Below are positions 17,705 through 26,226 of a stretch of 64,000 bases of DNA, in pieces. Origin of the DNA: Micrococcaceae bacterium RIT 802 (GTDB lineage: Bacteria > Actinomycetota > Actinomycetes > Actinomycetales > Micrococcaceae); the NCBI GenBank assembly GCA_016892645.1, contig JAFEMX010000001.1, positions 186,001-250,000 of the forward strand, written 5' to 3'. The position numbers and the translations under genes were made by a program. Numbering within the stretch: the first letter of the stretch is position 1; each line of letters begins with the position of its first letter. The notes below the pieces were generated by a model. That model ran no database searches, was not told the DNA's origin, and was given only the letters and a program-made list of their open reading frames with translations.

Positions 17705-18049
17705 ATGAGCGGCAGCTTCAAGGGAAAGATGGACGTCAACGCCATCGGGAACGCGGCGGATCAGGCCAGCGGTTCGGGCGACGAACTGGTGCGCCTCGTC
17801 GAGGAACTGGTCGACGGCGTGGAGGACCTGCGCACGACCTTCACCGGTGCAGGTGCCGTCTCCTACCAGAACTTCATGGTCGAATCGCAGCGGGTCCAGA
17901 AGGACCTGATCACGGCGCTGGGCGGTATCTCGCGTGGCCAGGCCCAGTCCGCGAAGGAATACGTCACCATGGACGACGCTTTCGAGGCCGGCGGTAAGGC
18001 GGCCGAGGGGATTGCGGCCGGGGCCAAGACGGCGAATTTCAAGTTCTAG
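17705..18049 (+). CDS. WXG100-type secreted protein (first of pair)
   Basis: 114 residues, predicted as two long helices around a short turn, with no signal peptide. The turn reads FTG (TTFTGAGAVSYQNF) in place of WXG, a tolerated variant. The ATG at 17705 is set by AGGGAAGAGG just upstream; the open frame reaching back to 17564 is not coding by pattern. It is divergent from the eccD operon and followed by a second protein of the same class, so the two probably form the heterodimeric substrate. The C-terminal tail after residue 90 is Ala/Gly-rich and ends in FKF, with no clear YxxxD/E signal. Confidence 0.82.
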   Translation: MSGSFKGKMDVNAIGNAADQASGSGDELVRLVEELVDGVEDLRTTFTGAGAVSYQNFMVESQRVQKDLITALGGISRGQAQSAKEYVTMDDAFEAGGKAAEGIAAGAKTANFKF

Positions 18050-18145
18050 AGGCTTTTCAGGGCGATCCCCACGGCATCGCCGACGGCGCGATGGCGCCCC
18101 ACCACCAAGACCGGCCCGCACGGGCCACCACGGAAGGAATTGACC

Positions 18146-18451
18146 ATGGCAGCAGGTAACGACGACGTCGTCGGATTCGATAGCGACCACAACTCGCGGG
18201 TAGAAGGCGACATCATCCGCATCGCAGGACGCATCGAAACCATCATCGGCGATCGCGAAGGCCAGGTGAAGTTCGTCAAGGACAACTGGGAAGACAGCAA
18301 TGCCGGTGACACCTATTCCAGCGTCGAGAAGGACTGGATCGACGCGGCCAACGAGACGCTGCAGCTCGTGCACAGGGCACGCAAGCTCCTGGGCGACAAC
18401 GCCGTCACCGCCAAGGACGCCAACGGCAAGGTCGTGAGCATCTGGGGCTGA
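18146..18451 (+). CDS. WXG100-type secreted protein (second of pair)
   Basis: 101 residues, helical, about the size of EsxA/EsxB. The turn carries WED (VKDNWEDSNAGDTYSSV), with the Trp conserved but the Gly missing. The ATG at 18146 is preferred: GGAAGG lies eight bases upstream, while the TTG at 18140 would leave only two bases. It is the likely partner of the preceding gene, 96 bases away. A strong terminator follows. Membership in the family is judged by size, helix pattern, the Trp turn and context with eccC/eccD. Confidence 0.8.
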   Translation: MAAGNDDVVGFDSDHNSRVEGDIIRIAGRIETIIGDREGQVKFVKDNWEDSNAGDTYSSVEKDWIDAANETLQLVHRARKLLGDNAVTAKDANGKVVSIWG

Positions 18452-18496
18452 TGCCCCGCACGAAGCCGGTGGTGCGAACCTCCGAATGAACCACCG

Positions 18497-18537
18497 CCAA
18501 CGGGGCGGATGGCCTGGGTGGCCATCCGCCCCGTTGG
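18497..18537 (+). terminator. terminator after WXG100 pair
   Basis: A perfect 18-bp stem (CCAACGGGGCGGATGGCC) with a 5-base loop, followed by TGTGTG. There is no long T run, but the stem is very stable. Confidence 0.75.
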
Positions 18538-18654
18538 TGTGTGCGCGCCCACAGGAATACGCGGCGCGGCCACCGTGCAATTAGACTAGGTGGCTGTGCG
18601 TTAATTCTCGTTCGGGCCGACGCATGCCGTGGAGTACCGCCGAAAGGAATACCA

Positions 18655-20085
18655 GTGTCCAACCCAGCTGCAGACCGACCGCTGCGTGTCGCCATCATCG
18701 GGGCCGGCCCGGCGGGCGTGTACGCCGCGGACATCCTGACGAAAGCCGAACGCGAGTTCGACGTCAGCATCGACCTCTTCGACGGCTATCCGGCGCCCTA
18801 TGGCCTGATCCGCTACGGCGTCGCCCCTGACCACCCGCGCATCAAGGGGATCGTCAAGGCACTGCACAAGGTCCTGGACCGTGGCGACATCCGCTTCCTG
18901 GGCAACGTCACGTACGGCCGGGACATCACCCTGCGCGACATCCGCGACATGTACGATGCGGTCATCTTCGCCACGGGCGCCATCAAGGACGCCGATCTGG
19001 CCATTCCGGGCATGGACCTGGAGGGCTCCCACGGGGCCGCCGACTTCGTCTCCTGGTACGACGGCCACCCCGACGTGCCGCGCGAGTGGCCGCTGGAGGC
19101 GAAGGAGATCGCCGTGATCGGCAACGGCAACGTCGCCCTGGACGTCGCCCGCGTGCTCTCCAAGCACGCCGAGGACCTGCTGGTCACTGAGATCCCCGAC
19201 AACGTCTACGCCGGTCTGGCAGCGTCGCCGGTCACCGACGTGCACATCTTCGGCCGCCGCGGCCCGGCCCAGGTGAAGTTCACCCCGCTGGAGCTGCGCG
19301 AGCTGAGCCATTCGCGCGACGTCGACATCGTCCTCTACCCGGAGGACTTCGAGTTCGACGAAGCCTCCGACGAGGCCATCAAGACCAACAACCAGGCCAA
19401 GACCATGGTCAACACGCTGACCAACTGGCTCGTCGAGCAGGAGGACCGCGAGGAGCAGGAGGAGGCCGGCACCCGCACCCCTGCCTCGCGCCGCCTGCAC
19501 CTGCACTTCCTGCACGCCCCGGTGGAGATCACCGGTGACGACGGGAAGGTGGAGGGGATCCGTTTCGAACGCCAGGAACTCGACGGGACCGGCAACGTGC
19601 GCGGCACCGGCGAGATCGTGGACTACCCGGTCCAGGCCGTCTACCGCGCCATCGGCTATTTCGGCTCCGAGCTGGCGGAGGTCGGATTCGACCCGCGCCG
19701 CGGCGTCGTCCCCAACGATGGCGGGCGCGTGCTGGGAGACGATGGCGAACACGTCCCGGGGCTGTATGCCACCGGGTGGATCAAACGCGGCCCCGTGGGG
19801 CTCATCGGGCACACCAAGGGCGATGCCCTGGAAACGATCGGCAACCTGCTGGAGGACCGTCTGGACCTTCCCGCCGCCGCGCACGCCGACGAGCAGGCCA
19901 TCATCGACCTGCTCGTCGAACGCGGTATCCCGTTCACGACGTGGGAGGGCTGGATCGCGCTGGACGCCCACGAACGCTCCCTCGGCGAGGCCGCGGGCAC
20001 CATCGAGACCGCCGCCGGGCCGATTGCCCGCGAACGCGTCAAGGTCGTGGAACGCGACGAGATGGTGCGCATCTCCCGGCAGTAG
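18655..20085 (+). CDS. fprA: ferredoxin/flavodoxin-NADP reductase (FprA type)
   Basis: 476 residues, adrenodoxin-reductase family. FAD binding is at IIGAGPAGVYAA (about 12-23), the PYGLIRYGVAPDHP signature at about 47-60, and NADPH binding at IGNGNVALDVARVL (about 155). It passes electrons between NADPH and ferredoxins. The GTG at 18655 follows GAAAGGAA; the open frame back to 18541 is non-coding. A TAGACT -10 box at 18582-18587 would give a leader of about 65 bases. The gene stands alone between two strong terminators. Confidence 0.92.
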   Translation: MSNPAADRPLRVAIIGAGPAGVYAADILTKAEREFDVSIDLFDGYPAPYGLIRYGVAPDHPRIKGIVKALHKVLDRGDIRFLGNVTYGRDITLRDIRDMYDAVIFATGAIKDADLAIPGMDLEGSHGAADFVSWYDGHPDVPREWPLEAKEIAVIGNGNVALDVARVLSKHAEDLLVTEIPDNVYAGLAASPVTDVHIFGRRGPAQVKFTPLELRELSHSRDVDIVLYPEDFEFDEASDEAIKTNNQAKTMVNTLTNWLVEQEDREEQEEAGTRTPASRRLHLHFLHAPVEITGDDGKVEGIRFERQELDGTGNVRGTGEIVDYPVQAVYRAIGYFGSELAEVGFDPRRGVVPNDGGRVLGDDGEHVPGLYATGWIKRGPVGLIGHTKGDALETIGNLLEDRLDLPAAAHADEQAIIDLLVERGIPFTTWEGWIALDAHERSLGEAAGTIETAAGPIARERVKVVERDEMVRISRQ

Positions 20086-20094
20086 CGACCGCCA

Positions 20095-20136
20095 ACGCAA
20101 GAGCCCGGCTTCCGAAGGGAAGCCGGGCTCTTGCGT
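20095..20136. terminator. bidirectional terminator fprA / katA
   Basis: A perfect 19-bp stem (ACGCAAGAGCCCGGCTTCC) around a 4-base loop, followed on the plus strand by TTTC. It lies between the convergent fprA and catalase genes. Confidence 0.85.
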
Positions 20137-20166
20137 TTTCACCGGAACATTCCGGCGGTGGTGCGG

Positions 20167-21663
20167 CTAGGCCTTGCCGGCCATTTCCGAAGCGCCGTCG
20201 GTCGTGCCCTGGTTGCCGGCCGCGTAGCCGTCGCGCAGGATGCGGCCGAGGTTTTCGTCGACGTTCGTCCAGTACTGGAAGAAGCGCTCGCGGATGTCCT
20301 CACGGGTGATGCCGCCGACCTGGCCGAGCAGGTTCTCGTGGAAGCGCTCCTTGGATTCGGCGCTGAAGACGTCGCGGTACAACGTTCCGGCCTGGCCGAA
20401 GTCGCTGTCCTCGGAGTGCAGGGTCTGCGCGGCGCGGACCATGGCCCCGTCAGTTTCCCAGCCGCCCTCGGCCCCGCGCACCGGGTCGGCCGCCGGTCCA
20501 CCGTAGGAGTTGGGGGCGTAGACGCGGGCGTCGGCGCCGTTGAAGTGGTACTGCATGTTGCCCTCATGCTGGTAGGTCGTCACGTGCGCCGCGTGCGGCT
20601 GGTTGACCGGCAGGTGGTTGTAGTTGGTGCCGATGCGGTTGCGCTGCGCGTCCGGGTACGAGAACACGCGGGCCATCAGCATCTTGTCGGGGCTGATGTC
20701 GACGCCGGGGACCAGGTTCGACGGCGAGAACGCCGCCTGCTCGATTTCGGCGAAGAAGTTCTGCGGGTTGCGGTTCAGCGTGAAGTGGCCGACCTTGACC
20801 AGCGGGTAATCGGCGTGCGGCCAGACCTTGGTCATGTCGAAGGGGTTGAAGCGGTAGGTCTTGGCATCCTCGTACGGCATGATCTGCACGAAAACGTCCC
20901 ACGTCGGGAAGTTGCCGGCCTCGATGTTCTCGTAGAGGTCGCGGCGGTAGTAGTCGGCGTCGGAGCCGGCGAGGCGCTCGGCTTCCTCGTTGCCCATGTT
21001 GTGGACGCCCTGGCGGGACTCGAAGTGGTACTGCACCCAGAAGCGCTCGCCTTCGGCATTGATCCACTGGTAGGTGTGCGAGCCGTAGCCGTTCATTTCG
21101 CGCCAGGAGGTCGGCAGGCCGCGGTCTCCCATGACGTAGGTGACCTGGTGGGCGGTCTCGGGGGAGAGGGTCCAGAAGTCCCACTGCATGTCGGCGTCGC
21201 GCAGGGCCGAGCCGTTGAGGCGCTTCTGCGAGTGGATGAAGTCGGGGAACTTCATGGCATCGCGCAGGAAGAACACCGGGGTGTTGTTCCCGACGATGTC
21301 GTAGTTGCCCTCGGTGGTGTAGAAGCGCAGGGCGAAGCCGCGGACGTCGCGCCACGTGTCGGGGGAGCCCTGCTCGCCGGCGACGGAGGAGAAACGCGCC
21401 AGCGTCTCGGACGTCGTGCCCTGCTGGAAGACTGCCGCGCGGGTGTACTTCGAGACGTCTTCGGTGATCGTCAGCTCGCCGAAGGCGCCGCCGCCCTTGG
21501 CGTGCGGGTTGCGCTCCGGGACGCGCTCGCGGTTGAACGAGGCGAGCTTCTCGACCAGGTAGCGGTCGTGCAGGGCGGTGATGCCGTCCGGGCCGGACGT
21601 CAGCGAGTGTGCGTCGCTGGCGACGGGGGCGCCGCTTTGCGTGGTGGTGAAGTTCTCGGTCAC
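20167..21663 (-). CDS. katA: monofunctional heme catalase
   Basis: 498 residues, small-subunit (clade 3) catalase. The distal His is in [10 protein letters not shown] (His54), the distal Asn in [11 protein letters not shown] (near 127), and the proximal Tyr in [12 protein letters not shown] (near 334). The start is the GTG at 21663 behind AAGGAG; the open frame reaching 21912 overlaps the regulator gene and is spurious. It removes hydrogen peroxide in the cytoplasm. The Fur-family gene lies 50 bases upstream on the same strand and is the likely peroxide-responsive regulator. Confidence 0.96.
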   Translation of the reverse strand: MTENFTTTQSGAPVASDAHSLTSGPDGITALHDRYLVEKLASFNRERVPERNPHAKGGGAFGELTITEDVSKYTRAAVFQQGTTSETLARFSSVAGEQGSPDTWRDVRGFALRFYTTEGNYDIVGNNTPVFFLRDAMKFPDFIHSQKRLNGSALRDADMQWDFWTLSPETAHQVTYVMGDRGLPTSWREMNGYGSHTYQWINAEGERFWVQYHFESRQGVHNMGNEEAERLAGSDADYYRRDLYENIEAGNFPTWDVFVQIMPYEDAKTYRFNPFDMTKVWPHADYPLVKVGHFTLNRNPQNFFAEIEQAAFSPSNLVPGVDISPDKMLMARVFSYPDAQRNRIGTNYNHLPVNQPHAAHVTTYQHEGNMQYHFNGADARVYAPNSYGGPAADPVRGAEGGWETDGAMVRAAQTLHSEDSDFGQAGTLYRDVFSAESKERFHENLLGQVGGITREDIRERFFQYWTNVDENLGRILRDGYAAGNQGTTDGASEMAGKA

Positions 21664-21713
21664 GAGGTTCTCCTTCTGGATGGTGGTTTGCTGGTTCGGT
21701 GGCCGGGTGGGTC

Positions 21714-22178
21714 TCAGGCGACGTGTCCGCGGGCCGGGGCCCGGGATGCGGCGCTCTCGGCGGCCAGCGCCGCCTCGCGGCATGTGGCGCACACCCCCTG
21801 GTAGACCACGTCGGCAACCTGGATGCTCATGCCGTGCGAATCGGAAGGCGAGAGACAGGGTGCGTGGCCAACCGCGCACTCCACATCCTCGATCCGGCCG
21901 CACGTCATGCACACCGCGTGGTGATGGTTGTCGTCCACGCGCGTCTCGTGCAGAGCCGCGGAACCGGGCGGGGTGAACCGCCGCAGCATCCCCAACGCCG
22001 TGAGGTCGTTGAGCACGTTGTAGACGGATTGCATGGACAGCTCCGGCAACTCATCGCGCACGCCGGACACCACGGTGTCGGCGGAGGAATGCGGATGCGC
22101 CTCCAGGAAGCGCAAGACGCCCAGGCGCTGGCGCGTCACGCGCAGCCCATGGTCGTGCAATTGCTTCGTGTAATCCAT
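21714..22178 (-). CDS. Fur/PerR-family metalloregulator of catalase
   Basis: 154 residues. It has a winged-helix N-terminus ([20 protein letters not shown]), the metal-binding [17 protein letters not shown], and a second Cys pair (GVCATCREA) for structural zinc. The ATG at 22178 is chosen; a TTG at 22190 is possible. The order regulator then catalase on one strand is the usual FurA/PerR-katA layout, so autoregulated peroxide control is expected. A TTGA/TCAA dyad lies 22 bases upstream. PerR versus FurA/CatR type cannot be separated by eye. Confidence 0.88.
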   Translation of the reverse strand: MDYTKQLHDHGLRVTRQRLGVLRFLEAHPHSSADTVVSGVRDELPELSMQSVYNVLNDLTALGMLRRFTPPGSAALHETRVDDNHHHAVCMTCGRIEDVECAVGHAPCLSPSDSHGMSIQVADVVYQGVCATCREAALAAESAASRAPARGHVA

Positions 22179-22199
22179 ATCCCCATTCAACGCGTTATT

Positions 22200-22212
22200 T
22201 TGATGAAGTCAA
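22200..22212. promoter_or_regulatory. candidate Fur-family operator
   Basis: TTGATGAAGTCAA: inverted TTGA/TCAA arms in a locally AT-rich stretch, just upstream of the Fur-family gene and between it and the divergent MFS gene. The minus-strand reading CTTGACTTCATCAAAAT resembles operators described upstream of actinobacterial furA genes. Confidence 0.4.
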
Positions 22213-22293
22213 GATAGGACAGGCTAAGTTTGCGGCCAGGACGCGGTCGGCCCGGCTGCCGGCCCTTCCCGAAGGCATGCGGCTCGACGCGGC

Positions 22294-22299
22294 TACAAT
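22294..22299 (+). promoter_or_regulatory. -10 box of leaderless promoter (MFS gene)
   Basis: TACAAT, six bases before the GTG at 22306 and a close match to the -10 consensus; the MFS message is probably leaderless. Confidence 0.55.
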
Positions 22300-22305
22300 C
22301 AGTCG

Positions 22306-23589
22306 GTGGCCCGAATCCTCGCCGATCTCACGCCGTTGCGTGTCAGCCCCGCGTTCCGACGACTCTGGCTCGGCAATGCGCTCTCGGCCGTCGGCAGCCA
22401 ACTGACACTGATCGCCGTCAGCCTCGAGGTCTACAAGCTGACCTCATCGAGCTTCCATGTCGGCCTGCTCGGGCTCTTCGCCCTGGTGCCGCTCGTCCTG
22501 ACCGGCCTCTACGGAGGCGCCGTCGCCGATGCATACGACCGGCGCAAGATCGCTCTGGGGTCAGCAGTGGTGTTGTGGTGCGCGACGGCGGCCATCGCCG
22601 CCCAGGCCTGGCTGCACCTGGACAATGTGTGGCTGCTCTACGGGCTGATCGCCGTGCATTCCGGGGCGACCGGCATCAACCAGCCGACCCGCGGTGCCAT
22701 CATCCCCGCGCTGCTGGGGGCCAAGCTGCTTCCCTCGGCCAACTCATTGAACATGGTCACGTTCGGCATCGCGATGATGGTCGGCCCCCTCCTGGGCGGA
22801 GTCCTCGTCGCCCAGGTCGGATATGCCTGGACCTACACGATCGACGTCGTGACCTATCTGGCTGCGGTGGTCTCGGTCTACCTCCTGCCCTCCCTGCCGC
22901 CCCGCGGGGAGGTTTCCCGGGCGGGCTTCAAATCGGTGGTCGAGGGTTTCGGCTTCCTGGCAGGCCAGCCGAACTTGCGCATGACGTTCCTGATCGACCT
23001 GACGGCGATGATCCTCGCCGCTCCCCGTGCGTTGCTGCCGGCCATCGGGGCCGTGTTGATCGGCGGCGGCGCGACCACCGTGGGGATCCTGCTGGGCGCC
23101 ACCGCACTCGGCGCGTTCCTGACGGGGATGTTTTCGGGCCCCCTGGGGTCCATCCACCGCCAGGGGGTCGCCGTCTTCTGGTCCGTCGCCGCGTGGGGGA
23201 TCAGCATCGCGGCGTTCGGGGCCGTCGTCCTCGGGGCCGTGCGGGCGGGGCCGGCCCCCGCCGATGGCAGTTCCTCGGGGTGGCTTTGGGCGGCAGCCGC
23301 CTGCATGGCGGCAGCCGGCATTTCCGACGCGATCAGTTCGGTCTTCCGCACCACGATCCTGCAGACGGCGACACCTGACCACCTTCGAGGCCGCTTGCAA
23401 GGCGTCTTCATCGTCGTCGTCGCCGGCGGGCCGCGCGTCGGTGAACTGTTCTCCGGAACGCTGGCCGGTGGCGTCGGGGAAGGGTGGACGCTCTTGGCCG
23501 GTGGGCTGGCCTGCGTGCTGGTCGCCGCCCTGCTGATGCGGCTGACCCCCGGGTTCCTGCGCTACGACGCGCGGAACCCGGTGCCATAG
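22306..23589 (+). CDS. MFS transporter (EntS-like exporter family)
   Basis: 427 residues, 12 predicted helices. The N-terminus [20 protein letters not shown] and the loop [13 protein letters not shown] are typical of the EntS/MFS_3 branch of exporters, many of which release siderophores or drugs. The GTG start at 22306 has a TACAAT box six bases before it and no ribosome site, which fits leaderless translation. It is divergent from the Fur-family gene, so iron or peroxide control through the shared region is conceivable. The substrate is unknown. Confidence 0.85.
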   Translation: MARILADLTPLRVSPAFRRLWLGNALSAVGSQLTLIAVSLEVYKLTSSSFHVGLLGLFALVPLVLTGLYGGAVADAYDRRKIALGSAVVLWCATAAIAAQAWLHLDNVWLLYGLIAVHSGATGINQPTRGAIIPALLGAKLLPSANSLNMVTFGIAMMVGPLLGGVLVAQVGYAWTYTIDVVTYLAAVVSVYLLPSLPPRGEVSRAGFKSVVEGFGFLAGQPNLRMTFLIDLTAMILAAPRALLPAIGAVLIGGGATTVGILLGATALGAFLTGMFSGPLGSIHRQGVAVFWSVAAWGISIAAFGAVVLGAVRAGPAPADGSSSGWLWAAAACMAAAGISDAISSVFRTTILQTATPDHLRGRLQGVFIVVVAGGPRVGELFSGTLAGGVGEGWTLLAGGLACVLVAALLMRLTPGFLRYDARNPVP

Positions 23590-23731
23590 ACTGGGCGGGG
23601 CCGGTGCCCGCCGCATCCCCGGTGCGGGTGTGACCCTCGGCGCAACCGGAACACCGTGCACACGTGAGACGTTGTGCAGGGAACCCACCGTGATCACGGA
23701 TGGGCGGAGTACTACCAAGGAGTGGAACCCG

Positions 23732-24598
23732 GTGCACAACCATTTCAACGGTCTCAAGACGGCTGCCCTGCTCGGGGGCATGTTCGCCCTGCTGCTGGTC
23801 ATCGGATCGCTGATCGCCTCCGGGACGGGCAACTCGGCATTCATCTGGATCTTCGCCGTGATCGGCTTGGCGACGACGGCCTACGGCTACTGGAACAGCG
23901 ACAAGATCGCCATCAGGTCCATGCAGGCCTATCCGGTGTCCGAACAGGAACAACCGGCCATGTACCGCATCGTCGGCCAGCTCTCGCTCAGCGCCGGCCA
24001 GCCGATGCCGCGGCTCTACGTCTCGCCGACCGCCGCCCCGAATGCGTTCGCCACCGGCCGCAATCCGCAGAATGCCGCCGTCTGCTGCACCGAGGGCATC
24101 CTGAACCTGCTGGATGAACGCGAACTGCGCGGGGTCCTCGGCCATGAGCTGATGCACGTCTACAACCGCGACATCCTCACCTCGTCCGTGGCGGCCGCCG
24201 TGGCCGGCGTGGTCACCTCGGTCGCCCAGTTCATGCTCTTCTTCGGCGGTGGCGACCGCCGCAACGCCAACCCGCTGGCCATGATCGCCACCGCGCTGCT
24301 GGCGCCCCTGGCGGCATCGTTGATCCAGATGGCGATCAGCCGGACCCGCGAATACGACGCGGACGAGGACGGGGCCACGCTGACCAACGACCCGCTGGCC
24401 CTGGCTTCCGCCTTGCGCAAGCTCGAGACCGGTGTCCAACGGGCGCCCCTGCCCGAGGACCAGCGCCTGGTCAACACCTCCCACCTGATGATCGCCAACC
24501 CGTTCCTCGGGGGAGCGAAGAAGCTCTTCTCCACGCACCCGCCGATGGCCGATCGCATCGCCCGGTTGGAGAAGATGGCCGGCAGGCCGCTCGGATAG
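23732..24598 (+). CDS. htpX: membrane zinc metalloprotease HtpX
   Basis: 288 residues, M48B family. Two N-terminal helices ([20 protein letters not shown] and the next) are followed by the protease signature [10 protein letters not shown] (first His about 138), two further helices, and the third zinc ligand in [11 protein letters not shown] (near 206). It degrades damaged membrane proteins. The GTG at 23732 follows AAGGAG by nine bases; the open frame from 23630 has no such signal. It appears monocistronic. Confidence 0.95.
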   Translation: MHNHFNGLKTAALLGGMFALLLVIGSLIASGTGNSAFIWIFAVIGLATTAYGYWNSDKIAIRSMQAYPVSEQEQPAMYRIVGQLSLSAGQPMPRLYVSPTAAPNAFATGRNPQNAAVCCTEGILNLLDERELRGVLGHELMHVYNRDILTSSVAAAVAGVVTSVAQFMLFFGGGDRRNANPLAMIATALLAPLAASLIQMAISRTREYDADEDGATLTNDPLALASALRKLETGVQRAPLPEDQRLVNTSHLMIANPFLGGAKKLFSTHPPMADRIARLEKMAGRPLG

Positions 24599-24612
24599 CC
24601 GCTCGCGCCCGG

Positions 24613-24666
24613 AACGACGGCGCTCCGCGGACGAAGGGCCCCGGGGGCCGTCCCGTGCCGCCGTCG
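24613..24666 (+). terminator. possible terminator after htpX
   Basis: Outer arms CGACGGC/GCCGTCG enclose an inner GGGCCCC/GGGGCC-type hairpin. The structure is GC-rich without a T run, so this is a moderate call. Confidence 0.4.
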
Positions 24667-24750
24667 CATTCCTGCGGACCTGCGGACGGACCGCCCCTGT
24701 GCGCGCCCGTTCGCGCCATGATGGGAAATACGACGTCCCAGGACATCCAT

Positions 24751-24803
24751 TTGATCATTGCGCAAGACGGGCGTAACCTCAGCAAGCAAGGCAAGCCTTG
24801 CCT
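24751..24803 (+). promoter_or_regulatory. efe promoter with DtxR/IdeR-like iron box
   Basis: TTGATC (24751-24756) and TAACCT (24774-24779) lie 17 bases apart. Nine bases after the -10 comes AGGCAAGCCTTGCCT (24789-24803), a 15-base dyad centred on a C. Aligned with the IdeR/DtxR consensus it keeps the AGG..AGCCT..CCT core, 11 of 19 positions by my count. It overlaps the expected transcription start, a suitable place for iron-dependent repression of the efe genes. Confidence 0.6.
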
Positions 24804-24832
24804 GCACTTGTCGGACCACACGGAAGCCCACC

Positions 24833-26224
24833 ATGATCGCCAATTTCCTGATCGGCCTGCGCGAAGGACTTGAGGCCGTCCTCATCGTGGTCCTCTTGCT
24901 CGCCTACCTCCGCAAGACCGGTCGCCGGCATTTGGTTCCACGGGTCATGCTCGGCGTCGCGGTGGCAGTGGTCGTCTCCCTCGGTTTCGGTGCGCTGCTG
25001 ACCTTCGGGCCGCGGGGCCTGACCTTCGAGGCCCAGGAGGCCATCGGGGGATCGTTGTCGATCATCGCGGTTGCCTTCGTCACCTGGATGATCTTCTGGA
25101 TGGCACGCACCTCCCGGTCCCTGGCCAGCGACCTGCACCATAAGGTCGATGCGGCCGCCGACGGTGCCATCGGTGTCACCAGCACTGCCGATGCCTGCAC
25201 CGTCAGCGCCGACACCGCACCCGGCGGGACCATGAAGTTCTCCGTGAAGAACGACGGCGACCAGGTCACCGAGTTCTACCTGCTCGCCGAGGACGGCCTG
25301 CGCATCATCGGCGAAGTCGAGAACATCGGCCCGGGCCTGAGCCGCGACCTGGTCGCCAGCGTGCCCGAAGGCAAGTACTTCACCTCCTGCAAACCCGGCA
25401 TGGTCGGTGACGGGATCCGGTCTGCCTTCACCGTGACCGCCCCTCCCGCCGGCCAGGAGGTCAGCGCCGACCGTGCCGCACTGCAGAAGACGGCGACGAC
25501 CCAGTACGCCAGCTACGTGAAGGACCAGTCCGAACAGCTCCTGGCCGGAACCCGCAAATTCGCCGCAGCCTACGCTGCGGGGGATGAGGCACAAGCCAAG
25601 GACCTCTACGCGGCAACGCGCACGCACTGGGAACGCATCGAACCCGTCGCGGAATCCTTCGGGGACCTCGACCCCATCCTCGACGCCCGCGAGGCAGACC
25701 TCGAGGACGGCCAGAAGTGGACCGGATGGCACCGTGCCGAGAAGGACCTGTGGCCGCCGAAGACCGGATACGACGCGCTCAGTGCCCGGCAGCGCACCGC
25801 GCTGGCCGACCACCTCGTCGCCAACACCGAGGAGCTGATCAGCCGCACGAAGACCGTGGAGTTCTCGGCCGACAAGCTCGCCAACGGCGCCAAGGCGCTC
25901 CTGGACGAGGTCGCCAGCGGCAAGGTCACCGGCGAGGAGGAGATCTGGTCCCACACCGATCTCTGGGATTTCCAGGCCAACATCGACGGCGCGCGCATCG
26001 CCTACGAGGACCTCCGTCCGTTGCTGGCCGAGAACGACAAGGACCTGGACGCCAGCCTGGAGAAGAACTTCGCCCAGCTGCAGGAGCTGCTCGACCAGTA
26101 CAAGAAGGGCGACGGATTCGTCTCCTATACGGACCTCAGCAAGGCCCAGGTCCGGGAACTCAGTGCCGCGGTGGATGCCCTGGCCGAGCCGTTGTCCCGG
26201 CTGACCGCCGCAGTCGTCAAATAG
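24833..26224 (+). CDS. EfeU-EfeO fusion protein (truncated FTR1 permease joined to EfeO)
   Basis: 463 residues. Residues 1-105 are the start of an FTR1-type iron permease: first iron motif REGLE (10-14), and three helices ending at [14 protein letters not shown]. Near residue 110 (about base 25160) the frame passes directly into EfeO: a cupredoxin-like domain ([10 protein letters not shown] to FTSCKPGM) and an M75/imelysin domain with HRAEKDLW. The second permease REXXE motif, four of seven helices and the EfeO signal peptide are all missing. With the usual topology, the EfeO part would face the cytoplasm. Iron uptake through this protein is therefore doubtful. efeB follows after two bases. 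The ATG at 24833 has GGAAG eight bases upstream. Confidence 0.85.
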   Translation: MIANFLIGLREGLEAVLIVVLLLAYLRKTGRRHLVPRVMLGVAVAVVVSLGFGALLTFGPRGLTFEAQEAIGGSLSIIAVAFVTWMIFWMARTSRSLASDLHHKVDAAADGAIGVTSTADACTVSADTAPGGTMKFSVKNDGDQVTEFYLLAEDGLRIIGEVENIGPGLSRDLVASVPEGKYFTSCKPGMVGDGIRSAFTVTAPPAGQEVSADRAALQKTATTQYASYVKDQSEQLLAGTRKFAAAYAAGDEAQAKDLYAATRTHWERIEPVAESFGDLDPILDAREADLEDGQKWTGWHRAEKDLWPPKTGYDALSARQRTALADHLVANTEELISRTKTVEFSADKLANGAKALLDEVASGKVTGEEEIWSHTDLWDFQANIDGARIAYEDLRPLLAENDKDLDASLEKNFAQLQELLDQYKKGDGFVSYTDLSKAQVRELSAAVDALAEPLSRLTAAVVK

Positions 26225-26226
26225 CC

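Noticed and set aside
17551-17745. Minus-strand 64-codon frame in the gap between the EccB-like and WXG100 genes
   Set aside because: It overlaps the ribosome site and start of the WXG100 gene, with no own start signal and no recognisable pattern.
18140-18145. TTG start for the second WXG100 gene
   Set aside because: It leaves only two bases to the GGAAGG site, whereas the ATG at 18146 has a normal spacing of eight.
20167-21912. 581-residue version of catalase
   Set aside because: The extra 83 residues overlap the Fur-family gene and lack catalase pattern; GTG 21663 has AAGGAG.
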